Source: Tetracladium setigerum (Eukaryota > Ascomycota > Leotiomycetes > Helotiales). From it: a DNA stretch of 64,000 nt. The stretch lies in NCBI GenBank assembly GCA_031472005.1, contig PZJY01000002.1:2170001-2234000 (forward strand), read 5' to 3'. A program made the position numbers and the translations under genes. Of the stretch, positions 10,266 to 20,620 are shown in pieces (the first letter of the stretch is position 1; the number at the start of each line of letters is the position of its first letter). The notes under the pieces were generated by a model, which saw only the letters and a list, made by a program, of their open reading frames with translations, did no database searches and had not been told where the DNA came from.

Positions 10266-10347
10266 GCCTGGATAGTTCAGCGGTAGAATACATGCTTTGG
10301 GTTAACTAAAGTGTATGTGGTCGCAGGTTCAATCCCTGCTTCAGGCC
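10266..10347 (+). tRNA. tRNA-Pro (anticodon UGG) with intron
   Basis: A cloverleaf can be folded: acceptor GCCTGGA/TTCAGGC, D-stem GTTC/GAAT with GG in the loop, anticodon stem CATGC/GTATG, variable TGGTC, T-stem GCAGG/CCTGC with loop TTCAATC, discriminator C. The anticodon loop starts TTTGGG, giving UGG (Pro). An intron of about 10 nt (TTAACTAAAG, 10302-10311) follows position 37, the usual site. The A box (TAGTTCAGCGG) and B box (GGTTCAATCCC) match the Pol III consensus, and a T run follows. Discriminator C is usual for eukaryotic tRNA-Pro. Odd: the body differs from the common fungal tRNA-Pro sequence I remember, so isotype is by anticodon only. Confidence 0.85.
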
Positions 10348-10351
10348 TTCG

Positions 10352-10368
10352 TTTTTTGTGTTTTTTTT
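10352..10368 (+). terminator. Pol III terminator of tRNA-Pro
   Basis: A run of six T, followed by GTG and a second run of eight T, starts 5 nt after the mature 3' end. Confidence 0.8.
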
Positions 10369-10539
10369 GGCCATTTTCTTCCTCTAATCCCTTGATTGAT
10401 CATGACGGTGGTTACTTCTCGATTTTTGGGCATTGTTTTCCCGACTTTGTTTTACCAGCCAAGCATTTTGGGCAGCGATGGTTTTTTTTAGCACCTCTGT
10501 AATTCAAGATGCAGCTCCAATTCTCTAAAAATATCTACC

Positions 10540-11011
10540 TCATCTTCTCCCTCCATTAACTAAAATCAACGGTGTTCTCTCATTATACCCAACTATTCTC
10601 ATCGCACGATTGCCATCCGTAACAAATACCTTCACCACATTTCCCCTCCTTCCCTCCCTTGATTCCCTCCTCAATACCCTTCCCTGCCTCCTCCTCTCAG
10701 AAATGCCTACCTCAACATCTTCTCCCTCCGTCTCATTATGTGTCTCTTCTTTCACAATCCAAATAATCCATCCGAGGATCAGGCACAAACCAAGAAGACA
10801 GCCTAGAATCGACGTGACCCTCACGATTCTAACAAAATCCTGTGGTGGATCTTAGAATAAAGAGTTATGGAAATGGGAGAAAAGAGAGGAGACAAACTTG
10901 TTTTGAGATGTAGGGGAGTAGTTTGTGAAGTGTTGAGGAAAGGTCGTTGGTGAGGTTGTAGTTGTTGTCGTCGTGGATGGAGAGGTTTTGGAGAGGTGCT
11001 GCGAGAGCCAT
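10540..11011 (-). CDS. Small single-pass membrane protein, 137 aa
   Basis: Unrecognised. ATG at 11011 opens a 38-codon exon (MALAAPLQNLSIHDDNNYNL...) that ends at donor GTTTGT. A 58-nt intron (10840-10897; a TAACT near its middle, acceptor CCACCACAG) joins in phase 0 to an exon starting DFVRIVRVTSILG, which holds one helix (about residues 49-66, ILGCLLGLCLILGWIIWIV) and a charged, Arg/Glu-rich tail of about 70 residues. The alternative acceptor TTCTAAG upstream would cause an early stop. The tail looks cytosolic or nuclear-facing and probably disordered for its first half. The architecture (polar N-terminus, intron, helix, charged C-terminus) repeats that of the genes at 6130 and 7340. Confidence 0.6.
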
Positions 11012-11528
11012 CTCGGCGTTTGTCATTCCATCGACGGCTTACTTCTTCGTAAAAGATGATAAGTTTGTGTTTGTGTGAGTGAGTGAGGTTTCAGAGAAAC
11101 TTTTAAAAAAAAATACAAATCGCACAGGTAGTTTGGAAGAAGCATTTCGATTTCCTCAGCTATGTAGCTAGATGGCAGGGGACGGAAGAGACGGATACAT
11201 CCTGTCGTCAGATGAGGCTCGGTCGCCTGATCAGGACAAGACATTCAGGACGAAACATTCACTTTCAAATTCCAACGCCCTGAAATCGTCCTGAGCGAGC
11301 CGAGCCTTTATTTACCGGGCGTAAGTTTGACAAGGCTGGCTTGTGGCAGTGCGGGATGATGTGTGCATTCCAGGGCTTGGTGCAGCCTGACCTCCCTCAT
11401 AGTGTATCCCATTAAAAGTAGCTCTGGAACTCCTCGTCGCAATCGAGAAGTGTACAGAATGTTTGAATAGTGCGCGCTAAAGGCTAATTTTTATTCTAAT
11501 CTATTCGATCTGCGTAGTTTGAAATTGC
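11012..11528. other. Intergenic, no gene seen
   Basis: Between two minus-strand genes; it carries the promoter of the 137-aa membrane protein gene. A short open frame at 11023-11244 reads no recognisable protein. Confidence 0.5.
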
Positions 11529-13104
11529 TTATTGGCCCTTAAAGCAATATCCCCGGATCGCAGAAACCAGCATCTTCCTGCTTTCAGGCTTGTCGAAAAC
11601 TTGTGCATGATCTAATGCCTGCCACCATAATAAATTGACTCCTTCTTCCCTCCAAGGTCGACTTTTCCACTCTTCATCCATCCCATTTGGAATTGATTTG
11701 GCGGCAGACTGGTCTACATCCATCAGATACCGCCCCACAGCCTCGGTATTGACGATTAAATCTCTCCCACCCAAACTAACCAACACCTTCCTGCCCTCCA
11801 AATCTTTCTTCCAGAGCACATTCTCGCTCCAGAAAAAATGCCTGCCCAGTGTATGGCTGACTCCCATATCCATGCTTGCGAAATAATAGAGTTGGTGCTC
11901 GTTTGCTCCTTGGGGTTTCCGTCGTGTAAAATTGTATGCTACATCTGGGAGGTGTAGGAGAATCGTGACCGGGTCAATTAAGACGACTGGTCCGATCCGA
12001 GCTGCTATTGAGGGTGTTTTGAGAAGATGTGTGCTGATGACCGTTCCATATGAGTGGGAGGCCAGAACAAATTTTTGGGATTTGCCAAAGTGTTTAGTCA
12101 CTATTAGATCTATCTCGTCACACATCTCCTGGCGCGATACTGCCGAATGAGTGATTCGGAAAGAGACCGGCATAATTTCTAATGCTAGAATTCCGATTTG
12201 GCCCTCTGGGCCGTTGGTCTTTGGACCGTTAGTCCCAGCGTTGATCTCATTGAGGAAATTGGTATATGGGTACAACCCAATACCAATCCCGTGGATGAAC
12301 ACAATGGGAAGATCTGTGAGCGAAGTATGTGGTCGGTGCCAATAGGTAACGTATTTCGCGGGGGACTTTTCCGATGCCAGCAAAGTTACCGGCCGGAAAG
12401 GGAAGAGGGTGAAGAAGCGAGAAAGTGAGGAGCGGTGAAAGTGGAAACCGTGGTAGAGAAGTTTCACATAGGTCAGAAAGTCGACGAATCCTACGCACTG
12501 AAGATATTAGTTGTAATCATTAAAAAGTGCTGGATTAACCTACGAAATACCAGGTAAGACTTCGGTGCAGCATATCCACTTTGTCCAAGGTTAAGCGTAA
12601 ACACTTTGCCTTTCCTCTTCCAGGCTCAATAGACCTTCCTAGTGATTTCTCCGTTGCTGTAAGATACTCCTCCAATTCTTCATTATCATCTCCAGGAGGG
12701 CCTCCTCTGTTAAAAAATGCCCACAAGAAAAATTCCTTCACATTGTCCCTCTTTATGTCCTCGGGTGCGGCTCCGAGAAACCATTTTTGCAGATATGCCT
12801 CCGTATCTGGGATGTTGTCATTGCATAGTGCAAACAATTCCCTTCGCTCGTCTCGATTCGGGGCCGGGGGGTGCACAGCTTCTCGTTGGAGGTGCTTTTG
12901 GTAGGGCTTATAGACGACGATGTAAAACAGAGTCTCTGCAAACGCTACGCTTTCGACGAGGATTGGAAATCTAAAGGTGGTTGCTTCAAGTCCGTAAACT
13001 GAGACAACCCAAAGGCAGTAGAGGATGCAGAGAGGCGCGAGATAATGCAGGCCAACTATGCAGAGTTGGATGAAATAGTAATCGGATCGCGACGTTCCAA
13101 TCAT
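11529..13104 (-). CDS. Membrane-associated alpha/beta hydrolase, 509 aa
   Basis: Predicted serine hydrolase of the alpha/beta-hydrolase fold; substrate unknown. Two exons (12544-13104 and 11529-12497) with a 46-nt intron, GTAGGT...CTTCAG, joined in phase 0 (WYF then CVGFVDFL). The N-terminal 70 residues hold one or two hydrophobic segments (IVGLHYLAPLCILYCLWVV). The catalytic half shows an oxyanion-hole strand (FIHGIGIGL), a nucleophile elbow SHSYG (Ser about 336), a candidate acid in GGRDL (Asp about 433) and a candidate His in LDHAQVF (about 484), in the right order. The start is the first ATG in frame (MIGTSRSDYY); the frame is open a little further up without an ATG. It is divergent from the WDR6-like gene across 713 bp. 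Family membership is firm; specific function is not known to me. Confidence 0.85.
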
Positions 13105-13817
13105 GATAGCGGATACTTCTCCTACCAAGACAACATTTGCTGCAGCGGAATGCGGACGTCAAGTCTTAAATGTCTTATTTGCGTTGAGAGATCTAACTTG
13201 AACACTTGTCGTCAGAGTGGATGTACTGCCCAACAGTTTGAAGCAGCCGAGGCGAGGACGAACGATGCACTTGACAATCCTCCTTTTGTATTTGCAGAGG
13301 TCCAGAGGGAGCATGTGAAGAAGAAATATATTAAAGGAAAGACAGGACTGCAGGCGCGAGGCTCAGGCACATGGACGTCGAGAACGCCCGTCTCCGTGTG
13401 GTGGGAGGGAAATACTTGAAGCGTGGCAGATGTGTTGGGGCTTTCCTGGCACGTCGTCACCGGCCACACGACCCTGCATATCCTGCCATGCGACCTGCAT
13501 AGGTATTAATCCTCTCGTACGTGTAGTCAGGCGAGATACAGGTACGCAAAGCAGGTATTTCGACGAAGACGTAGATTTTGCTGCATTGTGAACACGTAAG
13601 ATAGAATTGTCAATGGGGGAGCATGTGACGACACGCTTTCGAGGTTTATGTGCAATCACACTTCCCACCAAGATAAGTGCCGAGGGAAGAAGCCTTGGCA
13701 CCCAATACCCTCTCCGCTCCCTCGTTCCGCTCCGCCATACGCCATGACCAAGACTTCCCACTCCGCCAATAACACACACTTTCTCAAAATTCTTCAGGTG
13801 AACTTTAATGATTTCCA
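13105..13817. promoter_or_regulatory. Divergent promoter region, hydrolase / WDR6-like gene
   Basis: 713 bp between two divergent start codons. No supported gene; a minus-strand open frame across 13363-13818 lacks an ATG at its start and any recognisable feature. Confidence 0.5.
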
Positions 13818-16800
13818 ATGTCGGTCCAGGTTAGTGAAATCTAAGACTTCCAGGCTTCTAGACTTCTCAAAACTAGACACGCCATGTCTTTAGCGAGTGG
13901 GCAGGAGAGTGCGGTGCATGTCAATACCAGACTCGTTGCCATCCATCTAGTTCATATCTGTCTGTAACAAAAGCTGATTGAAATCTCTTCAGAATGAGCA
14001 CACGCTGCATCCCATCACAGCGTTGGACCTGTTCCGAGACCAGGGTGGTTCTATCTTGGTGCTCGCCGCAGAAGGGCCATATCTGAAGGTTTTCGAGGCC
14101 AAAACATCTCGGCTAATCCGACAACGTCAGATTTTCGATGGACAAACCATTCATGGAATTGCTGTTCAACAGGTCGTCTCAAGCGATGATGCTCTGCAAG
14201 CCATTCTCTGGGGTGGATCTTCTCTCGTTGCGTTGACCAAAAGAGATCTCGCCGACTTTTTGAAGTCGGAAACCAGCTGCCTGGGGTCACCGATCACCGT
14301 GTCAGATTGGATTCTGGATGGGACAATCTCTCCTCATGACGATGGCAGCTGTGTTCTGATCACAGCACATAATACTGTCCTTCGAGCAACTCTTGGAGAG
14401 AATGCCCTCGTTTTTGTCGAAGAGCTCCACTCACCATCGAAATCAATTTTATACTCTGCGCATCTCATTTGGGACTCTCCAACCGAACTTTTAGCTGCTG
14501 CTGGCACTGTATTCGGAGAAATCATTCTCTGGAAATGCTGTATCCCAGAAGTAGCCTCTGAAAGCAAGGGCGAGGTTCTTTTCACATTCACTGGACACGA
14601 AGGTTCGATTTTTGGTGTAAACATTTCACCACAGATCACATTCGAGGATCAATCCACCGGCAGACTTCTAGCAAGCTGTAGCGACGATCGCACCATCCGA
14701 GTTTGGGATCTGTCTATGAAAAGAGATGATGCTTCAGATGCAAGATTGCCCCGAGAGACTGGCTTTGGTAACGATTATGAAAACACCGAAACCCGATCCA
14801 TTGCAGCCGCTATGGGCCATACTTCTCGAATATGGAGGGTCAAGTTCTTAGTAAAAATGGATCAAGCGCCCAACCTGATTAATATCCTCTCATTTGGCGA
14901 AGATTCAACGACTCAGCAGTGGTCCTTGGACCTCAAATCTACAACGCTTGAAAAATCCGAAACTTCATCTCCTCACATTTCGAGTTCCGGTTCTATCAAG
15001 TCTGGACAATTGAAAAATCAAAGAATATCTGCTTTCCATAGTGGCAAACATATCTGGTCTGCGGCTATAATCAATACCGACAGCGATGGAACAGTGCTTG
15101 CCACTGGAGGCGCAGACGGTAAGATCTCAATATTTCCAGTTGAGATGCTGGGCTCTGCGCAAGGGATTGAGACCGCTGCTCCTAATGACGCAGCTAGTGA
15201 TGCGTGCCTTTCACTGAGCTGGAGTGCCGAAGAAGTTCTCGGTTCATTTCCTAACATGACGACCCAGTCTCTCCCGGAAGAGACTACCCCAGAGCTACCA
15301 AGTGACGCCAAAACGGAGGCTGTACCCGCAAAGAAAAAGAAGCCTAAAAAGATACCGACAGACTCATTCAGTCGATACGCCTTTACCTCAGAGAATCAGA
15401 TAGTTGCTACAACTACATTCGGCCGAGTTTTGATCGGGGATATACAAGGAGGAGTTACATGGAAGGAGCTTCACCTTCCTGACTCGGGCAAAAGCGATCT
15501 CAGATCCTGGTCTGTAGTCAAGAGCCTCCCAGAGTTAGGTCTTTTCTATTTAGCAGGAACCAATGGTAAAATATATGCTTCTGGAAGGGATCATATTCTT
15601 TCAGAGGTAGGATCTGTGGAAGGTAAAGTGGCCGACATGTTTATCGTTACCGATCCAACCACCAAACTCTCGAAAGTTCTTGTCACTACCCTTGCAGGGA
15701 ACGGGATGAGTGCATTTGCCATAGACCACACTTCAGACACACCAGATTTCTCTGGATCTTCCGTTTACGAACTTCCTCCAAAGTTTATAGTGACAAGTGC
15801 GGGAAGCGTAAGCGGAGATTCCATAATCCTTGGTTCGAGATATGGATCATTGGCTTTCTACAACAACGAACGTCAATTGATTCAACTGGAGGACTCACAC
15901 GCCTCTTTGAATGGGGACGCAATTACTTCGATAATATCTATGCCCACTTCTCCCGAAAATCACTTTCATTTCCTCATCACTGGTCGAAAGGGAGCATATT
16001 TAATCTTTGGTTTCGATCAATCATGCCCCTTCCCAACGAAAGCCCTAACGCTCATCCATCAAGGCTCGCCACCTTTTGGCCCTATGATCGAAAACGCCTG
16101 GTTTTCCAGACCTAACGCAGAACTCAACCTCTACGGCTTCAAAAGCAAATCCTTTGTTGTCTGGAATGAGACGCACCATCAAGAAATCATGAGTGTAGAA
16201 TGCGGCGGCGCTCACAGAAGCTATGCTTACTCTCCAACTTCTCATTCAGGAATAAGTGGAGGTCATTTCGTTTATACCAAAGCGTTGCGTCTCTATCTAC
16301 ACTCACAGCCCTCCCCATCTCATCAAATCATCAAACCCGGCGGCCACGGCCGCGAGATCAAAACCTGCGCCATCTCCTCCGATGAAAGTCTTATCGCAAC
16401 CGGGGCGGAAGATACAGCTATAAGAATCTGGTCATACGACAAAACCGCAGAAACAAACTACAATCTCAAATGTCTAGCAGTCGTACAAAGACACTCGGCG
16501 GGTATTCAGCATTTGCAATGGTACGAATCTAGCTATCTCTTCAGCAGTGGCGGCAGCGAGGAGTTCTTCATCTGGGCCGTTTCTACATTATCTGGTCCCA
16601 CAGGCCCTGGAGTTGGAATCATGTGTGAAGCTGATAGACCAGGTCAGAGTGCCGATGGGGACTTGAGAATCATGGGATTTGATGTGTCTGCACTTCCGCC
16701 CACGGTTAACGAGAGTGGTCAAAAAGATGAGGAGACCAATTTCCTAATTTCTCTGGCCTATTCAGATTCAACGATCGCTGTATACACCTATTCGAAATCA

Positions 16801-17481
16801 CAGAAATACTCTCTCGTTTCCAGAGGTCGCTACACATCCTCTTGCCTGATGCAAATCAAGCACCTCGATTTTGAGATTCTCCCAACAGCCAGCGAATTCA
16901 GTATCTTAACTGCTGCAACGGACGGAATCATCGCGTTTTGGAGAGGTTCATTTGCAGACACCGAGAACGAGTTGGTTGAATTATCAAGACAAAGAGTCCA
17001 CCAGAGTTCAGCCAAATGCCTTGATATCTCTAAAGTCGGAGCGGGTGGCGAGAAATTACTGATGGCAACGGGAGGTGACGACAATGCTCTCGCAATCTCC
17101 ATCCTCCCTCTACCTCTCTCCAATACACCAGTCCTTAAAACAGCTATCCTCCGCTCTGCGCACGGAGCTGCTGTCACGGGTTTAACAATTGTTTCTGGTG
17201 GTAGTTCAAATTCAAAGCAGGAGGAGGTAAGAATTGTATCGTCGAGCAATGATCAGCGGGTTAAGGAATGGGTTGTTACGCTCGATGCTAGCGGAGAGGT
17301 GAATATTGTAAAGGTGGGAGATGTGTTTACGCCCGTGGCTGATGTGGGAGATGTTGCCTGTTTGAGGAGCGGTGTTGACACTAGGACTGGAGCCGAAATT
17401 GGAGAAAAGAAAGTGTTGGTCGTAGGGAATGGAATGGAGGTTTGGAATGTTGGTCAAGACTTGCTGCAAGGAAGTTTGTAG
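13818..17481 (+). CDS. WDR6/Trm734-like WD40 protein, 1166 aa
   Basis: Predicted partner of the tRNA 2'-O-methyltransferase Trm7/FTSJ1, needed for methylation of position 34 in the anticodon loop of some tRNAs (yeast Trm734/Rtt10, human WDR6). A four-codon first exon (MSVQ, 13818-13829) is joined by a 163-nt intron (GTTAGT...CTCTTCAG) to one long exon from 13993. Many WD repeats are visible, for example GHEGSIFGVN at about 205 with DDRTIRVWDLS at about 235, GHTSRIWRV near 280, and GHGREIKTCAIS with AEDTAIRIWSYD in the C-terminal half. GDIQGGVTW and GGAHRSYAY are motifs I associate with the WDR6 family. Length is near the family's usual 1000-1200. A Lys-rich linker (KKKKPKK) separates two propeller blocks. 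Cytosolic by family knowledge. Confidence 0.9.
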
Positions 17482-18073
17482 ATTTGCAGCACAACCAGGC
17501 GGAAGGCTAGTAACACAAAAGTGATATCTGATCGTACAGTAAACTATTTTATGTTTGGCATATTTGCCATCGCCAATCACTATTCGGATATTAGACGTGA
17601 GGCTGTGAAGTACAGAAGCCTACGCGGCCCAGCTATGTCAAGTGAGCAGTGAAGGAGTCAAAAGCGAGCAGCTAGTCCTTGGCTTCCTTAAATCCGATTA
17701 CATGCTTCCCAGCCCATCCCCCGGAACTACAAGCAGATGGAACCAATGTGCGAGCCAAACAATATGAACAATTTTGTGGCTTTTATATTGGTGATTACAG
17801 AACAGGGCTGAGATTTTAATCGTTGCGACTGAGATGGTGGGGTGCGTGATTTCGTCTCTGTGGTATAAAAAGAGTGAAGTCTATCCCACCGCAAGACAAT
17901 CCAATCTACTTTCTTGAGAACAGAACTAATCATTACGGCTTTACCTACTCCGTATTCTGCTAGCAATACCTCTTTCTTCTCATCGCACTCTGTGTTAACT
18001 CAAGAAGAGCCACATCATCTAGAAACAAGAGTTTAGTCTCAGAACCCACCAAACACTTGAAGTCTTTCGTAAC
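17482..18073. other. Intergenic, no gene seen
   Basis: 3' flank of the WDR6-like gene and promoter of the metalloprotease gene, with no other signal noticed. Confidence 0.5.
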
Positions 18074-19408
18074 ATGAGTCCAACCGGAACGCAAAGAGTA
18101 GCCATTCTCCGCTGTAAATTCAAGGACGTCCCCAGCATCCCCCACGATGATAAATTCTTCCGCGACCTTTTTATCAACCGTGGCACCCGTGGTCTTAATG
18201 ATTACTACATCACCGCGTCGCTCGGTTCCATCAATCTAGACGGCGGCAAGCTCTTCCCCTGGAAGACCATCACTGAATCTCGCGAAGATTATTTCAAATC
18301 CCACGTCAGCCGCGCAAGTCGAGTCAATGGCGCCATCGAAGCTCACGGAATTACCGTCTCAGATTTCGACGTGATTTTTGGGGTCTTCAATGATGATACA
18401 GGAACAGCAGGAACGGAGGGTTATACTCTCGTTGGCCCTGCGCAGCTTCGTGTCGATTGGCTTGCTCATGAGGCAGGCCACCAGTTTGGAATGGAGGATT
18501 CGTACAATGAGGATCCGGTGTTGGGTCAGGATGCCACTCCTGGGTATTACCTTTTCAAACACGATGTGATGAGTGCTTTGAATGTCTGGGGAGATGCGCA
18601 TCCACTCTTCGTTGGTGTCCCTCCACTCATAGCTTCGGCCTCTTTGGGTTTTCTCAACTGGATACCGGACTCTCGTATCTTTCCTGCGGGTAGTGTTCGG
18701 ACCGATGCAAGGGATATCGAACTGGTTGCGTTGGGTCATGCTGCCGAGAAGAAAGGAATTGTCTGTGTTAGGTATGGAGATTATTATATTGAGTTCCGAA
18801 CGAAGGATGGCTTTGATTCTGGGATTCCGAAGGCATGTATTCTGGTCTCGTACTTGAGGTTCAACCCCCGACCTTACGGCCCGAATGCTGTTGCGAAGAG
18901 CATTCCGAATAACGTTGGCCCGACGGATTACCAGTGGATGCCTGGGATGGTGTTTGGTCCAACGGAGCTAGAATTCAATCTGAAAGGCGGTGTACGTCTG
19001 ACGATTGTGAGCTTTGATTTGCAAAATCACACTGCTCATTTGAGAATTGAATCAAGGGCAAGTCCTATACCACCATTGACAGGCGGTATTGATATTTTTG
19101 GGACCATTGGAACTGGTGCTGGCGGTTTGATTTTTGTCAATGGGAGATGGATTCGTATTGGACCGAGGAGTCCGTCTTTGAAGATTTTGAATCACTTGGC
19201 TCTTGCAAGTCAATTGGAAGATACTTTGGTTGGGCAACCGCTTGTAACGACTGCTTCAATAATCTACAAGCAGATTGCAGGCATTGCGAATACGGCAGAG
19301 AAGGATTTGGTGAAGAGTTTGAAGAGTGGACCAAAAGAAAATGTTGAGTCAGAGGAAGTAGAGAGGGAGGAGATTACTTTGGGATGTGGTAGATTGGAGA
19401 GACAATAA
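18074..19408 (+). CDS. Metzincin-like zinc metalloprotease, 444 aa, intronless
   Basis: Predicted zinc endopeptidase. The motif HEAGHQFGMED at residues 132-142 gives HExxH plus Gly and an Asp three residues later (HExxHxxGxxD), the extended zinc site of metzincin-type enzymes with Asp as third ligand. A Met in DVMSAL (about 166) may be the Met-turn. The N-terminal part (VAILRCKFKDVP) and the later YYIEFRTKDGFD recall M6-like (immune inhibitor A-type) peptidases, as I remember them. There is no signal peptide and no propeptide is evident, so the protein would be cytosolic or leave by a non-classical route. Single exon, unlike most genes here. The C-terminal 100 residues are unrelated to anything I know. 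Substrate unknown. Confidence 0.75.
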   Translation: MSPTGTQRVAILRCKFKDVPSIPHDDKFFRDLFINRGTRGLNDYYITASLGSINLDGGKLFPWKTITESREDYFKSHVSRASRVNGAIEAHGITVSDFDVIFGVFNDDTGTAGTEGYTLVGPAQLRVDWLAHEAGHQFGMEDSYNEDPVLGQDATPGYYLFKHDVMSALNVWGDAHPLFVGVPPLIASASLGFLNWIPDSRIFPAGSVRTDARDIELVALGHAAEKKGIVCVRYGDYYIEFRTKDGFDSGIPKACILVSYLRFNPRPYGPNAVAKSIPNNVGPTDYQWMPGMVFGPTELEFNLKGGVRLTIVSFDLQNHTAHLRIESRASPIPPLTGGIDIFGTIGTGAGGLIFVNGRWIRIGPRSPSLKILNHLALASQLEDTLVGQPLVTTASIIYKQIAGIANTAEKDLVKSLKSGPKENVESEEVEREEITLGCGRLERQ

Positions 19409-19652
19409 GAAGTCAGGTAGTTCTACTGAAATCCAGTGTTTTGTTGTTCATAATGTTGTTGTGAAGTGCTCGCGACTACTTCCTCTGATTTCGATCTCCG
19501 CTCGTGTGAAATTCCAAGCTCAGTCCACTTGCGTGAGCACTATCGCCGTCGCCTATCAATTAGCCTTGACGAATGACAAAGTGGGGCATCGACACCCCCT
19601 TTTTTCGCGATGGTACATAAGTCTACATAGACCGGCTGATGTCCAATCAATT
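19409..19652. other. Intergenic spacer
   Basis: A short gap between the metalloprotease stop and tRNA-Val; nothing seen apart from the tRNA upstream flank. Confidence 0.5.
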
Positions 19653-19767
19653 GGTTTTGTGGTGTAGTGGTTATCACGTCTGCTTTACATTTAATTCTAT
19701 GAATTGGCTTGTCCTGCATAGAAGTATGGATCGCAGCAGGTCCTGGGTTCGACCCCCAGCAGAATCA
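19653..19767 (+). tRNA. tRNA-Val (anticodon UAC) with 42-nt intron
   Basis: The 5' half GGTTTTGTGGTGTAGTGG and the 3' half with T-arm CTGGG-TTCGACC-CCCAG and acceptor CAGAATC-A fold as a tRNA. The anticodon loop reads TTTACA, anticodon UAC (19686-19688), followed by an intron at 19690-19731 after position 37. The A box (TGGTGTAGTGG) and B box (GGTTCGACCCC) fit Pol III. Position 27-43 is a T-C mismatch, so the anticodon stem has four good pairs. T runs follow at 19773-19782. Confidence 0.9.
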
Positions 19768-19772
19768 CATTG

Positions 19773-19782
19773 TTTTCTTTTT
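19773..19782 (+). terminator. Pol III terminator of tRNA-Val
   Basis: TTTT followed by C and TTTTT, starting 6 nt after the mature end. Confidence 0.65.
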
Positions 19783-20620
19783 GCCTTTTTTGTACACACA
19801 TGTACCTCATGAGGAGGAGTAGTGGAAGATTTTTGCAGATTATCTCTGCTTTGTGCTTGGCCACGTGCCCTTCCTTATTACTTCTTAGCCCTCCGTGTAG
19901 CCCAGAGGATCTAAAAGAGAAGAGATGATAGTGGTAGTATTCTATTGTTGGGATGTTTTTTTTTTTTTTTTTCATTCATGTATCTCTACATGGGTTCCAA
20001 GAATAAAGTATTGGCAGTATCAACTTGTGACCATCGCACCACATCCATATCCGAGCATCTCGCTCTGTAAAGACTAGCCTACATGTCCAAAAAGAAAACC
20101 CCAATCCGATGGCATTACTAAAGGCTAGCATACCTTCTCGAGCTCTTTTTACTTTTTGCCCAGTCTCGTCTACAAGTGTTGGTGAGAACCCTTGGCAAAC
20201 GAATATAGCCCTACTTATAAGTCAAAGATTTTATGAGAAGTGAGAGAAATAATGTGGTATTCATAATCATTCAACGTTCCCGCTTCAGATAGGTTCGGAA
20301 TGGCTTCGGAATACTCGTTGATAAGTTTTATATTGTGTGCAAGGGTTATTTCCTGAGGTGGTGATAATCTGTGAGAGCCGAACACGGCAGTCAATTATTA
20401 GGCTTGGCGGACTTTAGTCAGCCTTGCAGGGCAGAGCAACGTCTTGGTGGTGGGAGGAGGGGCAGAAACAAGGCGGAGAGAGAAAGTCAACTCCCACCTT
20501 ATCTGAACCGCATCGTCCTCTTTCTTCGTTCCTACTGTAATAACCAAAATTGACACCCATTCTGGACATCCATTTCCTCTCCCCATATCTCTCCCTGTTT
20601 TGCAAAACAATTCAGCAGCC
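19783..20620. promoter_or_regulatory. Upstream region of nicotinate phosphoribosyltransferase gene
   Basis: No gene seen. It contains a 17-T homopolymer (about 19956-19972) and, nearer the start codon, a CT-rich leader typical of fungal promoters. Confidence 0.45.

Noticed and set aside
10266..10347. Reading the intron-containing tRNA as tRNA-Asn (GTT in GGGTTAAC)
   Set aside because: That loop lacks U at position 33 and gives a 9-nt loop; the UGG reading keeps a 5-bp stem and the standard intron site.
13363..13818. 151-codon minus-strand frame between the hydrolase and WDR6-like genes
   Set aside because: No ATG at the start, no recognisable content, and it covers the first exon and promoter of the WDR6-like gene.
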